NCBI RefSeq assembly: GCF_030124175.1
Contig: NZ_JASKMT010000012.1
Location: 1-64,000, forward strand
Length of the DNA stretch: 64,000 nt
Direction of reading: 5' to 3'
Source: Streptomyces sp. 549
GTDB taxonomy: Bacteria; Actinomycetota; Actinomycetes; Streptomycetales; Streptomycetaceae
Below the pieces are notes generated by a model. That model was not told where the DNA came from. It made no database searches and saw nothing but the letters and a program-made list of their open reading frames with translations. A program made the position numbers and the translations under genes. Shown here piece after piece: positions 16,446-24,005 of the stretch. Positions within the stretch are counted from its first letter, which is position 1, and every line of letters begins with the position of its first letter.

Positions 16446-17288
16446 GTGACGGACGCGTCCGATCAGGCATCCGATCAGGCAGATGCGGCAGATGCGGCAG
16501 CGGCGGAGGCCAGGATCGATTCCACGGTGCCGCACTCGGCGCGGTTCTGGAACCACTGGTTGGGTGGTAAGGACAACTACGAGGTGGACCGGGTGATCGC
16601 CGAGCAGATCGCGGCGACCTGGCCGGGGCTGGTGGACGTGGCCCGGACATCGCGGAGCTTCCTGCACCGGGCGATCCGGCACCTGGTCGAGGACACCGGG
16701 ATGCGGCAGTTCCTTGACGTGGGGACCGGTCTGCCGACGGCCGAGAACACCCACGAGGTCGCCCAGCGGCTGGCTCCGGAAGCCCGCGTCGTCTACGTCG
16801 ACAACGACCCGCTGGTGCTGGCGCACGCGCGAGCGCTGCTCACCAGCAGTCCCGAGGGCGCGACCGACTACCTCGACGCGGACCTGCGGGACACCGACAG
16901 GATCCTGCGGGAGGCGGCGCGCACCCTGGACCTGTCCCGGCCGGTCGCGCTGATCCTCATGGGCGTCATGGGCCACGTCGCCGACCACGGCGAGGCCAAG
17001 GTGATCATCGGGCGGCTGCTGGACGGTCTGCCCTCCGGCAGCCACCTGGTGCACTACGACGGGACCAACACGTCGCCGGGCATGGTGGAGGCGCAGGACC
17101 AGTACAACTCCAGCGGCGCCGTGCCGTACCACGTGCGCAGCCCGCAGCAGATCGCCGGTTACTTCGACGGCCTGGACGTCCTGGAACCCGGCATCGTCCG
17201 GGTGACGGAATGGCGGCCCGGGACGGGGCACCTCCTCGGCGGCCCGTTGGAGGTCGACGCCTACGGCGGCGTGGGGCGCAAGCCGTAG
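16446..17288 (+). CDS. SAM-dependent methyltransferase (DUF574 / Methyltransf_19)
   Basis: This 280-residue protein belongs to a family greatly expanded in Streptomyces. The GTG at 16446 follows GGAGG. After an Ala/Asp-rich start come the family hallmarks ARFWNHWLGGKDNYEVDR and SRSFLHRAIRHL. The SAM-binding glycine motif is FLDVGTGLPTAENTHEVAQ, followed by VVYVDNDPLVLAHARALL (the acidic residue that binds the ribose) and ALILMGVMGHV. The C-terminal half has VHYDGTNTSPG and the ending VTEWRPG. Substrates of this family are mostly unknown. It is monocistronic here. Confidence 0.88.
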   Translation: MTDASDQASDQADAADAAAAEARIDSTVPHSARFWNHWLGGKDNYEVDRVIAEQIAATWPGLVDVARTSRSFLHRAIRHLVEDTGMRQFLDVGTGLPTAENTHEVAQRLAPEARVVYVDNDPLVLAHARALLTSSPEGATDYLDADLRDTDRILREAARTLDLSRPVALILMGVMGHVADHGEAKVIIGRLLDGLPSGSHLVHYDGTNTSPGMVEAQDQYNSSGAVPYHVRSPQQIAGYFDGLDVLEPGIVRVTEWRPGTGHLLGGPLEVDAYGGVGRKP

Positions 17289-17371
17289 CTGCGCACACGG
17301 GCGGGGCCTGCCACGGGCGCCCGGAACGCCGCAGGCGTTTACCCGCACCCCGGGCGGGCACCCCGGGCGAC

Positions 17372-17929
17372 ATGGAGACCCAGGGCAGCACGGTGTCGGG
17401 CACGAGGCGGCGGTGGACGGGCCGGCTCGCTGCGGCACCGGTCGCGGCACTGCTCCTGGCCGGATGTGTCGTCGCCGAGGAACGTGCCGACGACCCCGGA
17501 CCCGCGGAGGCCTCGCCCGGCGAGATGCGCGAGGTGCCGCTCAGGGTCGTGGAGCAGGACGGTCGGACTCTCGCGTTCGTCCCGGTGACCATCGCCGGTG
17601 AGGGGTCGTTCCTGTTCGCCCTCGACACCGGTGCTTCCGTCAGCGTCGTCCACGAGGACGTGGCCGACGAGGTCGGTCTGGAGCTCACCGGGGAACGCCG
17701 CGCGGTGAGCGGCGTCATCGCCACCGGGGAGGTTCCCGTTGGCGAGGTGGAGGAGTGGAAGGTCGGCGACGTGCCCCTGCAACCGGGCGAGGTCACGGTC
17801 ATCGACCTCGGTACTGCGGCCGAAGGCAGCGGCGGGATTCAGGGGCTGCTGGGCTCGGACGTGCTCAGCGGGTTCGGCTCGATCACCGTCGACTACGACA
17901 ACGGCGTGCTGAGGCTTCCCGCTCCCTGA
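17372..17929 (+). CDS. Secreted retropepsin-like aspartic protease family lipoprotein
   Basis: This 185-residue protein starts at the ATG at 17372 and has an N-terminal hydrophobic segment ending in LLLAGC (lipobox, Cys about 29), so it is probably a lipoprotein. The body has a single retropepsin-like fold: FLFALDTGASVSVVHEDVAD carries the DTGAS active site, and GIQGLLGSDVLSGFGSITVD the paired glycine-rich segment. A single domain of this kind must dimerise to be an active protease. Related proteins are annotated as clan AA aspartic proteases. It lies shortly before the membrane protease gene at 18101 in the same direction, with a repeat-rich gap, but a functional link is only a suggestion. 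Confidence 0.75.
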   Translation: METQGSTVSGTRRRWTGRLAAAPVAALLLAGCVVAEERADDPGPAEASPGEMREVPLRVVEQDGRTLAFVPVTIAGEGSFLFALDTGASVSVVHEDVADEVGLELTGERRAVSGVIATGEVPVGEVEEWKVGDVPLQPGEVTVIDLGTAAEGSGGIQGLLGSDVLSGFGSITVDYDNGVLRLPAP

Positions 17930-17975
17930 CGGCGAACGTCACCCTCGACCGGCCCGGACCCGGTCGGTCGGCGAC

Positions 17976-18034
17976 GGGTGAGGGCGTGACGTGTGAGGGT
18001 GTGGCGGGTGAGGGCGTGGCGGGTGAGGTGTGGC
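17976..18034. repeat. 15-bp tandem repeat, about four copies
   Basis: The unit GGGTGAGGGCGTGAC occurs at 17976-17990, 17991-18005, 18006-18020 and, one base shorter, 18021-18034. It lies between the retropepsin-like gene and the site-2 protease gene. Confidence 0.8.
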
Positions 18035-18100
18035 GGACGTGGAACCCGGTAAGGGAGACGGCCGCGTGGAACCCGGGAGGCGAAACGGAGGTGGATTCCT

Positions 18101-19240
18101 GTGAAGGCGACGTTCTCGCTCGGGCGGGTGGCCGGCATCCGGATCGGGGTGCACTGGAGTGTCCTGGCCATCATCGCCGTGCTCGCCCTCGGGCTCGCGG
18201 CCCGGTTCCCGGACGCCTACCCCGACCGGCCGCCGTGGCAGTACTGGCTCACCGGCCTGCTGGCGGCCCTGGTCTTCATGCTGTCGCTGCTGTGCCACGA
18301 GATGAGCCACGCCCTGGTGGCCCGGCGCAACGGCGTGGAGGTCGAGGACATCACGCTGTGGCTGCTGGGCGGCATGGCCCGGCTGAAGAGCGAAGCGCCG
18401 ACGCCGGCCGCCGAGGTCCGCATCGCCGGGGTCGGGCCGCTGGTGAGCCTGCTGCTCGGAGTGCTGTTCGGCTTCCTGGCCGTGCTGTCCGGCGCCCTGT
18501 ACGGGGCCGGACTGGTCGTCGAGGCGCTTGCGTGGCTGGCCGGCATCAACGTGCTGCTTGCCCTCTTCAACGCGCTGCCCGCCGCGCCCCTGGACGGTGG
18601 ACGGCTGCTGCGTGCGCTGGTGTGGCGCGCCACCGGCGACCCGCTGCGCGCCACCGCGGTTGCGGCGGGCGCCGGCCGGACACTGGGCTGGCTGCTGGTC
18701 GGTGTCGGTGTGTACCTCGTGCTTGTGGGGCCCGCGTTCAGCGGGTTCTGGTTCGTCATCCTCGGCCTGTTCCTCATCACCATCGCGACGGCGGAGGGCG
18801 GCCAGGCGAAGCTGCGGGAGCTGCTCGGCGGCGTCACCGTGGGCCAGGCCATGGGACGTGACCCGGTCACGGTGCCCGCCTCGATGACGGTGGCCGAGTT
18901 CCTCCAGGCCCCCGAGTTCCGCTACCGGCACTCCGCCTTCCCCGTCGTCGACGAGGCGGACCGCCCGGTGGGCATGGTCAGCGCCAAGGCTGCCGCCGGC
19001 CTGCCGGAGGGCGAGCGGGATGCCACCGTGGGCTCGGTGATGGTCCCGCTCGACGACGTCCCCACACCGCACCCCGGTGATCCGCTGGTGCGGCTCCTGC
19101 CCGAGCTGGGGAGCAGCCCGACACAGCGTGCCCTGGTGGTGGAGGACGGCAGGGTCGTGGGCGTGGTCACGACCTCCGACGTCAGCAGGGTCACCTCCTG
19201 GCTGGCGTCCACCGACCCGGGGCGCGGCCGGGCTCTCTGA
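18101..19240 (+). CDS. Site-2 protease family zinc membrane protease with CBS domains
   Basis: This 379-residue intramembrane metalloprotease (M50B/SpoIVFB-like, Rip3-type layout) cuts substrates within the bilayer. The GTG at 18101 follows GGAGG. The zinc motif HEMSH (in LSLLCHEMSHALVARRNGVE) sits in the second or third membrane helix. The third ligand is the Asp in ALPAAPLDGGRLLRAL. About six hydrophobic segments precede residue 240. Two CBS motifs follow: TVGQAMGRDPVTVPASMTVA up to PVGMVSAKA, and GSVMVPLDDVPTPHPGDPLV up to VGVVTTSDVSRV. CBS pairs usually bind adenosyl nucleotides, so activity may respond to energy or SAM state. Natural substrates are unknown. Confidence 0.88.
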   Translation: MKATFSLGRVAGIRIGVHWSVLAIIAVLALGLAARFPDAYPDRPPWQYWLTGLLAALVFMLSLLCHEMSHALVARRNGVEVEDITLWLLGGMARLKSEAPTPAAEVRIAGVGPLVSLLLGVLFGFLAVLSGALYGAGLVVEALAWLAGINVLLALFNALPAAPLDGGRLLRALVWRATGDPLRATAVAAGAGRTLGWLLVGVGVYLVLVGPAFSGFWFVILGLFLITIATAEGGQAKLRELLGGVTVGQAMGRDPVTVPASMTVAEFLQAPEFRYRHSAFPVVDEADRPVGMVSAKAAAGLPEGERDATVGSVMVPLDDVPTPHPGDPLVRLLPELGSSPTQRALVVEDGRVVGVVTTSDVSRVTSWLASTDPGRGRAL

Positions 19241-19314
19241 GCGTCCTCCCCGCCCGGCGGCCGGACCCGCAGGGGCCCGGCCGCGACATGCGGACGCGGG
19301 AGACGGGCGGCCCC

Positions 19315-20499
19315 TCAGCCCTCCAGGGTCAGGTTCCTCCCGTCCTCCGGGTTGAAGAGCATGACCCGGTCGGGGTCGAACCAGACCTCCAGCTCTGCGT
19401 TCTCGCGTGCCTCGGTGGCGGAGGAGAGGCGGGTGACGAGCTGGGCGATGCCGCCGGTGGGCACGTCGGAGGAGCCGGTGACGGCGGCGAGGTCGGTGAG
19501 CTGCTGGGAGCGGGCGCCCTCACCCTCCAGCTCGAAGTGCGCGTACTTCTCCGAGCCCAGCGACTCCAGCACGTCGACCGAGCTGGTGAACGAGCCGCCC
19601 TCGTCGCGGAGGTGCTCGTCGACCAGGGAGGCGTCCTCGAAGTGCTCGGGGCGGAAGCCGGCGATGAGCTCACGCGGCGCGTCGGTGCTCTCCAGGTGGC
19701 GGCGTACCCGGTCGGTGAGCGGGACGGTGCCGATGGGGGTGGAGAGGCTGCCGTCCTGCACGGTGGCCGGCAGGAAGTTCATCGACGGTGAGCCGATGAA
19801 CCCGGCCACGAACAGGTTGGACGGCTGGTCGTAGAGGTTCTGCGGGCTGCCGATCTGCTGGACGTGGCCGGCCTGCAACACCACGATGCGGTCGCCGAGG
19901 GTCATCGCCTCCGTCTGGTCGTGGGTGACGTAGACGGTGGTGGTGCCGAGTCTCTTCTGCAGCCGGGACAGCGCGGTGCGCATCTGTCCGCGCAGCTTGG
20001 CGTCGAGGTTGGACAGCGGTTCGTCCATCAGGAACGCCTTGGGGCTGCGGACGATGGCCCGGCCCATTGCGACGCGCTGCCGCTGGCCGCCGGAGAGGTT
20101 GGCGGGCTTGCGGTCGAGGTGGTCGACGAGGTCGAGCACCTCCGCCGCGTGTTCGACGCGTTCCTTCACCTTGGCGTCGGGGACCTTCGCCAGGCGCAGC
20201 GGGAACGCGATGTTCTCCCGCACGGTCATGTGCGGGTAGAGCGCGTAGGACTGGAACACCATGGCGATGTCCCGGTCCTTGGGTGCGCGTTCGTTCATTC
20301 GCTCACCGTCGATGCGCAGTTCGCCGGCGGTGATGTCCTCCAGCCCGGCCACCATGTTGAGCGTGGTGGACTTCCCGCAGCCCGACGGGCCGACGAGGAT
20401 CAGGAACTCGCCGTCCCCGATGGTCAGGTTGACCTCGGACACCGCGAGGGAGCCGTCCGGGAAGCGCTTGGACACCTTGTCGAGCACGATCTCAGCCAT
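19315..20499 (-). CDS. Sugar ABC transporter ATP-binding protein (CUT1, UgpC/SugC type)
   Basis: This ATPase energises the CUT1 sugar importer encoded upstream. The start is the ATG at 20499 (MAEIVLDKVSKRFPDGSLAV), giving 394 residues. Motifs are Walker A GPSGCGKST (37-45), Q-loop VFQSYALYP, signature LSGGQRQRV, Walker B FLMDEPLSNLDAKLR and H-loop YVTHDQTEAM. The C-terminal 150 residues form the OB/TOBE regulatory domain typical of MalK-like proteins (GFIGSPSMNFLPA, FRPEHFED). Many Streptomyces importers share one genome-wide ATPase (MsiK); here a dedicated copy sits in the operon. It follows the permease gene by 14 bases. Confidence 0.9.
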   Translation of the reverse strand: MAEIVLDKVSKRFPDGSLAVSEVNLTIGDGEFLILVGPSGCGKSTTLNMVAGLEDITAGELRIDGERMNERAPKDRDIAMVFQSYALYPHMTVRENIAFPLRLAKVPDAKVKERVEHAAEVLDLVDHLDRKPANLSGGQRQRVAMGRAIVRSPKAFLMDEPLSNLDAKLRGQMRTALSRLQKRLGTTTVYVTHDQTEAMTLGDRIVVLQAGHVQQIGSPQNLYDQPSNLFVAGFIGSPSMNFLPATVQDGSLSTPIGTVPLTDRVRRHLESTDAPRELIAGFRPEHFEDASLVDEHLRDEGGSFTSSVDVLESLGSEKYAHFELEGEGARSQQLTDLAAVTGSSDVPTGGIAQLVTRLSSATEARENAELEVWFDPDRVMLFNPEDGRNLTLEG

Positions 20500-20513
20500 A
20501 GCAGTACCCCTTG

Positions 20514-21356
20514 CTAACCCTTCACGGCACCGGATGTCAGCCCCGCGACGATGCGGCGCTGGAAGAACAGCACGAACAGGATGATGGGAATGGTGATCAC
20601 CACGGCCGCGGCCGAGATCGTTCCCGTCGGGTCCTCGAACTGCGAGGACCCGGTGAAGAAGGACAGCGCCGCCGGCACGGTCCGGGACGACTCCGAGGCG
20701 GTCAGCGAGATCGCGAAGAGGAAGTCGTTCCAGCAGAAGATGAAGACCAGGATCGCGGTGGTGAACACGCCGGGTGCGGCGAGCGGCGCGATGACCCGGC
20801 GGAACGCCTGTGCGGGGGTGGCGCCGTCCATCTTGGCGGCCTTCTCCAGCTCCCAGGGGATCTCGCGGAAGAACGCCGACAGGGTGTAGATCGCCAGCGG
20901 CAGCGCGAACGTGATGTACGGCAGGATCAGGCCGGGCCAGGTGTCGAACAGGCCGAGCTGCCGCTCGATGTTGAACAGCGGCGTGATGAGCGAGATCTGC
21001 GGGAACATCGCGATGAGCAGCGACACCCCGATCAGGGCGCGCTTGCCGGGGAAGTCCAGGCGGGCGACGGCGTAGGCGGCCATCGTCGCGAGGACCACGG
21101 CGATGAAGGTGGAGATGAGCGCGATGCCGATGGAGTTGAACAGGGCGCGCATGAACTCGCTGGTGGCGAAGATGTCGGCGTAGTTGTCGAACGTCCAGGC
21201 GCGGGGGATGAAGTTGCCGTCGTTGATGGTCTCCTTCGTCTTGAAGGAGAGGGAGGCGATCCACAGCACCGGCATGAGTGCGTAGACCACGACGATGACG
21301 TTGACGAACGCCCACTTCGACTTGCGACGGACGGTCGGCTGGGTCGCGATGGCCAT
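20514..21356 (-). CDS. Carbohydrate ABC transporter permease (MalG/SugB type)
   Basis: This 280-residue inner-membrane subunit has about six transmembrane helices. The N-terminus ([20 protein letters not shown]) is cytoplasmic. The ATPase-coupling loop EAA motif reads [20 protein letters not shown], and the family segment [13 protein letters not shown] follows. Its start codon overlaps the stop codon of the preceding permease by one base, indicating coupled translation. Together with the next gene upstream it forms the heterodimeric channel. Confidence 0.9.
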   Translation of the reverse strand: MAIATQPTVRRKSKWAFVNVIVVVYALMPVLWIASLSFKTKETINDGNFIPRAWTFDNYADIFATSEFMRALFNSIGIALISTFIAVVLATMAAYAVARLDFPGKRALIGVSLLIAMFPQISLITPLFNIERQLGLFDTWPGLILPYITFALPLAIYTLSAFFREIPWELEKAAKMDGATPAQAFRRVIAPLAAPGVFTTAILVFIFCWNDFLFAISLTASESSRTVPAALSFFTGSSQFEDPTGTISAAAVVITIPIILFVLFFQRRIVAGLTSGAVKG

Positions 21357-22339
21357 CAGCCCTTGCCTCCCTGGGTGCTGCCGGGTGCCGCGGCGCCGAA
21401 GAGCTTCACGAAGAGGTACGCGATGATGGCGACCGAGATGAAGATCAGCACGGACATGGTCGATCCGATGCCGAGGTTGAGGCCTCTGATCAGGTTGTTG
21501 TAGGTGATCATCGACACCGACGAGGTGTCGTTGGCCCCGGACGTCAGCACGAAGATGTTGTCGAAGATCCGGAACGCGTCGAGCGTGCGGAACAGCAGCG
21601 CCACCAGGATGGCGGGCTTCATCACGGGCACGGTCACCTTGATGAACCGCTGCCAGCCGCCGGCGCCGTCCATGGCCGCGGCCCGCATCAGGTCGTCGGG
21701 GACGAGTGCGAGGCCGGCCATCAGCAGCAGCGCCATGAACGGGGTGGTCTTCCACACCTCGGCGAGGATGATGATGGCGATGGACGCGCCGCGTTCGGTG
21801 AGTGGCGCGGAGTCGCCTGCGAACGCCTCAGCCAGATAACCGGTGTTGGGCGTCCACGCGTAGAACCAGGAGAACGCCGCCACGACGGTGACGATGCCGT
21901 AGGGGATCAGCGTCACCGTGCGGACCAGGCCGCGGGCGAGCAGCGTGCGGTGCATGATCATGGCGAGCGCCATGCCGAGCACCAGCTCGATCACCACCGA
22001 GACCACGGTGATGATCATCGTGACGCTGAAGGCCGTCCACCAGTAGGAGTTGGTGAGGACGACGACGTAGTTGTCCAGCCCGATGAACTCCTGCTGGTCG
22101 GGGAAGCGCAGGTCGTAGCGGTGCAGGGACAGCCAGATCGAGTAGATGATGGGCCAGCCCGTCACGGCGACCATCACCAGCGCGGCCGGGGCGCACAGCA
22201 TCCAGGCGAGCCGCCGCTCGGCCTTCTTGCCCTCGCTCATCGCCTTGCGGTTGTCGACGGCCGTCGCGGTGTCCTTCGTGTCCTTCGCGGGCGGCTGCTC
22301 GGGGGCGGGCCCGCCCGCCTCGGGTGAGGTGGTGGTCAC
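21356..22339 (-). CDS. Carbohydrate ABC transporter permease (MalF/SugA type)
   Basis: This 327-residue permease starts at GTG 22339, inside the end of the binding-protein gene, so translation is coupled. A soluble N-terminal tail (about 55 residues, [20 protein letters not shown]) precedes six membrane helices. The coupling loop reads [20 protein letters not shown]. It pairs with the MalG-type subunit encoded next. The order binding protein, SugA-like, SugB-like, SugC-like equals that of the mycobacterial trehalose importer LpqY-SugABC. Confidence 0.9.
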   Translation of the reverse strand: MTTTSPEAGGPAPEQPPAKDTKDTATAVDNRKAMSEGKKAERRLAWMLCAPAALVMVAVTGWPIIYSIWLSLHRYDLRFPDQQEFIGLDNYVVVLTNSYWWTAFSVTMIITVVSVVIELVLGMALAMIMHRTLLARGLVRTVTLIPYGIVTVVAAFSWFYAWTPNTGYLAEAFAGDSAPLTERGASIAIIILAEVWKTTPFMALLLMAGLALVPDDLMRAAAMDGAGGWQRFIKVTVPVMKPAILVALLFRTLDAFRIFDNIFVLTSGANDTSSVSMITYNNLIRGLNLGIGSTMSVLIFISVAIIAYLFVKLFGAAAPGSTQGGKG

Positions 22340-23664
22340 GGCAGGACCCCCTGGGACTCCAGGGCCGCGTCCAGTTCCTCACGCAGCCGGTCCGCGGTCT
22401 TCTCCGGGTCGATGGCCGACGGCGGGGAGAGGACCTTCGCGGTGACGGTGGACAGGTTCTGGTAGGCCGGGGTGAGCGGGCGGACCGCGGCGTCCTCCAG
22501 GGCGGCGCGGATGTCGTCCTTGGGCGGGTACTCGGTCGCCATCGTCGGGTTGGTCTCGGGGTCAGCGGGCTTGTCCGGGTCGAGTGGCGTCTCGTCGTCG
22601 TAGACGCCGGCGATGCTCGGCGGCAGACCGGAGCGCAGCGCCTGGAACTTCTGCGCCTCGGCGCTGCGCAGGCACAGCGCCGCCTCGAACGCCTCCGGCT
22701 TGTTGGGCGAGGAGTTGCTGACGGCCAGGTTGTAGCCGCCCGCAGTGGTGCGGCTGGTGCCGCCCTCCTCGACGGTGGGGAAGCGGGCCCACTTGAAGTG
22801 CTCCAGGTCGTCCGGCTTCTCCTGCGCGTAGGAGGCGTACACGTACGGCCAGTTGAACTGGTAGGCGCCCCGGCCGCCCTGGAAGGCGAGCCGGATCTCG
22901 TCCTCCTGCTGGTTGGACAGCGAGGGGCTGGTGATGCCGGAGGTGGAGATCTCCTTCAGGAGCTTCAGCGCCTCGACCACGCCGTCGTCGACGACGGCCC
23001 TCTTGCCGTCCTCGGACAGCAGCTCGCCGCCCGCCGAGGCGACGAGGCTGTTGAAGAACACCACCAGGCCCTCGTACTGGGCGCCGGTGAAGAGCACGCG
23101 GTGCGGTTCGCCCTCCGCCTTCAGCTCCTTGGCGGTGTCGATCATCTCCCGCCAGGTGCGCGGCGGTTCGGGGGTGATGCGCTCGTCGTACCAGAGCAGC
23201 TGCACATTGGTGTTCTTCGGGGCGCCGTAGAGTTTCCCGTCCCAGGTCGCCGTCTCCAGCGGGCCGGGGAGCACGTCGTCGACGGCTTCGGCGCGGTTGT
23301 CGCCCGTCCACTCCTCGATCCACCCGGCCTCGGCGAACTCGGGGATCCAGGTGACGTCCAGGCCGAGCACGTCAAGACCGGAGTCCTCGGCGGCCAGCCG
23401 CCGGACCATCTGCTCGCGCTGGCCGTCCGCGTCCCGCGGCAGCTGGTGGTAGACGATGCGGTACTTGCCGTCGGCCTCCTCGTTGCAGCGGTCGACCACC
23501 TGCTGGAGGCTCTCCTCGGGGGAGATGTAGAGGTTCACCACGATGCCGTCGTCGCCGCTGCCGCAGCCGGCCAGCAGACTGACCGCCAGCACCGAGGCGC
23601 CGGTCGCGGCGGCGAACCTGCCTGGTGGCCGCCCGGCTCTGACAGGTGCCCACGCTTTCACCAT
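22336..23664 (-). CDS. Sugar ABC transporter substrate-binding lipoprotein (CUT1, LpqY-like)
   Basis: This extracellular receptor of the CUT1 importer has 442 residues. The ATG at 23664 follows AAGGAGG. The signal peptide ends in LLAGC (lipobox Cys about residue 34). It shows the type 2 binding-protein fold: VNLYISPEESLQQVVDRCN, LDVLGLDVTWIPEFAEAGWI, the hinge WDGKLYGAPKNTNVQLLWYD, RLAFQGGRGAYQFNWPYVYA and a C-terminal SAEAQKFQALRSGLPPS. The order of genes and the DVTWIPEFAxAGW signature point to trehalose or another alpha-glucoside as ligand. That substrate is inferred from family likeness only. Confidence 0.88.
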   Translation of the reverse strand: MVKAWAPVRAGRPPGRFAAATGASVLAVSLLAGCGSGDDGIVVNLYISPEESLQQVVDRCNEEADGKYRIVYHQLPRDADGQREQMVRRLAAEDSGLDVLGLDVTWIPEFAEAGWIEEWTGDNRAEAVDDVLPGPLETATWDGKLYGAPKNTNVQLLWYDERITPEPPRTWREMIDTAKELKAEGEPHRVLFTGAQYEGLVVFFNSLVASAGGELLSEDGKRAVVDDGVVEALKLLKEISTSGITSPSLSNQQEDEIRLAFQGGRGAYQFNWPYVYASYAQEKPDDLEHFKWARFPTVEEGGTSRTTAGGYNLAVSNSSPNKPEAFEAALCLRSAEAQKFQALRSGLPPSIAGVYDDETPLDPDKPADPETNPTMATEYPPKDDIRAALEDAAVRPLTPAYQNLSTVTAKVLSPPSAIDPEKTADRLREELDAALESQGVLP

Positions 23665-23814
23665 CAGGATCAGGCCTCCTTGCCTGCGCCGCCCTGTGCC
23701 GGGGCGGGTTCCCCCCGAACGGTGTGCCGGCCGATGCGGCACGTTGAAGCTCTTTCTGCCACAAGCTGAGCGGCGTACACCCGTCCTCGGCGACGGGTTG
23801 CCACTTTCTGCGCC

Positions 23815-23839
23815 CACGGGCCGTGACCCACGGCCCGTG
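23815..23839 (-). terminator. Hairpin between FtsX-type permease and CUT1 operon
   Basis: CACGGGCCGTG (23815-23825) pairs with CACGGCCCGTG (23829-23839), an 11-bp stem with a three-base loop. It probably ends transcription of the permease gene. Confidence 0.55.
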
Positions 23840-23892
23840 GCACAGCGCCGGCGCGGTGCCACGGGAAGCCGCCCACTGCGTACCCCGCAGGT

Positions 23893-23940
23893 CCGGTTCC
23901 TGTGCCGGTTCCAGTGCCGGTTCCTGTGCCGGATTCAGTG
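23893..23940. repeat. Four 12-bp tandem repeats
   Basis: The unit CCGGTTCCTGTG is repeated at 23893, 23905, 23917 and 23929 with one, zero and three changes in the later copies. It lies directly downstream of the FtsX-type permease gene. Confidence 0.85.
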
Positions 23941-24005
23941 TCCCGCCGTTCGCCCGGTTCCGCGCCCGGGGTCAGCCACTCGTGGCACGGGGTACGCCCG
24001 GCGGG

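Larger units (their letters stand above)
23665..24005. other. Intergenic region with terminator and tandem repeat
   Basis: This gap holds the promoter of the CUT1 importer, a hairpin at 23815-23839 and a 4 x 12-bp repeat at 23893-23940. Confidence 0.5.

Noticed and set aside
19315..23664. Maltose-type importer using a shared ATPase
   Set aside because: The operon carries its own ATPase and its order and binding-protein motifs fit LpqY-SugABC better than MalEFG-MsiK.
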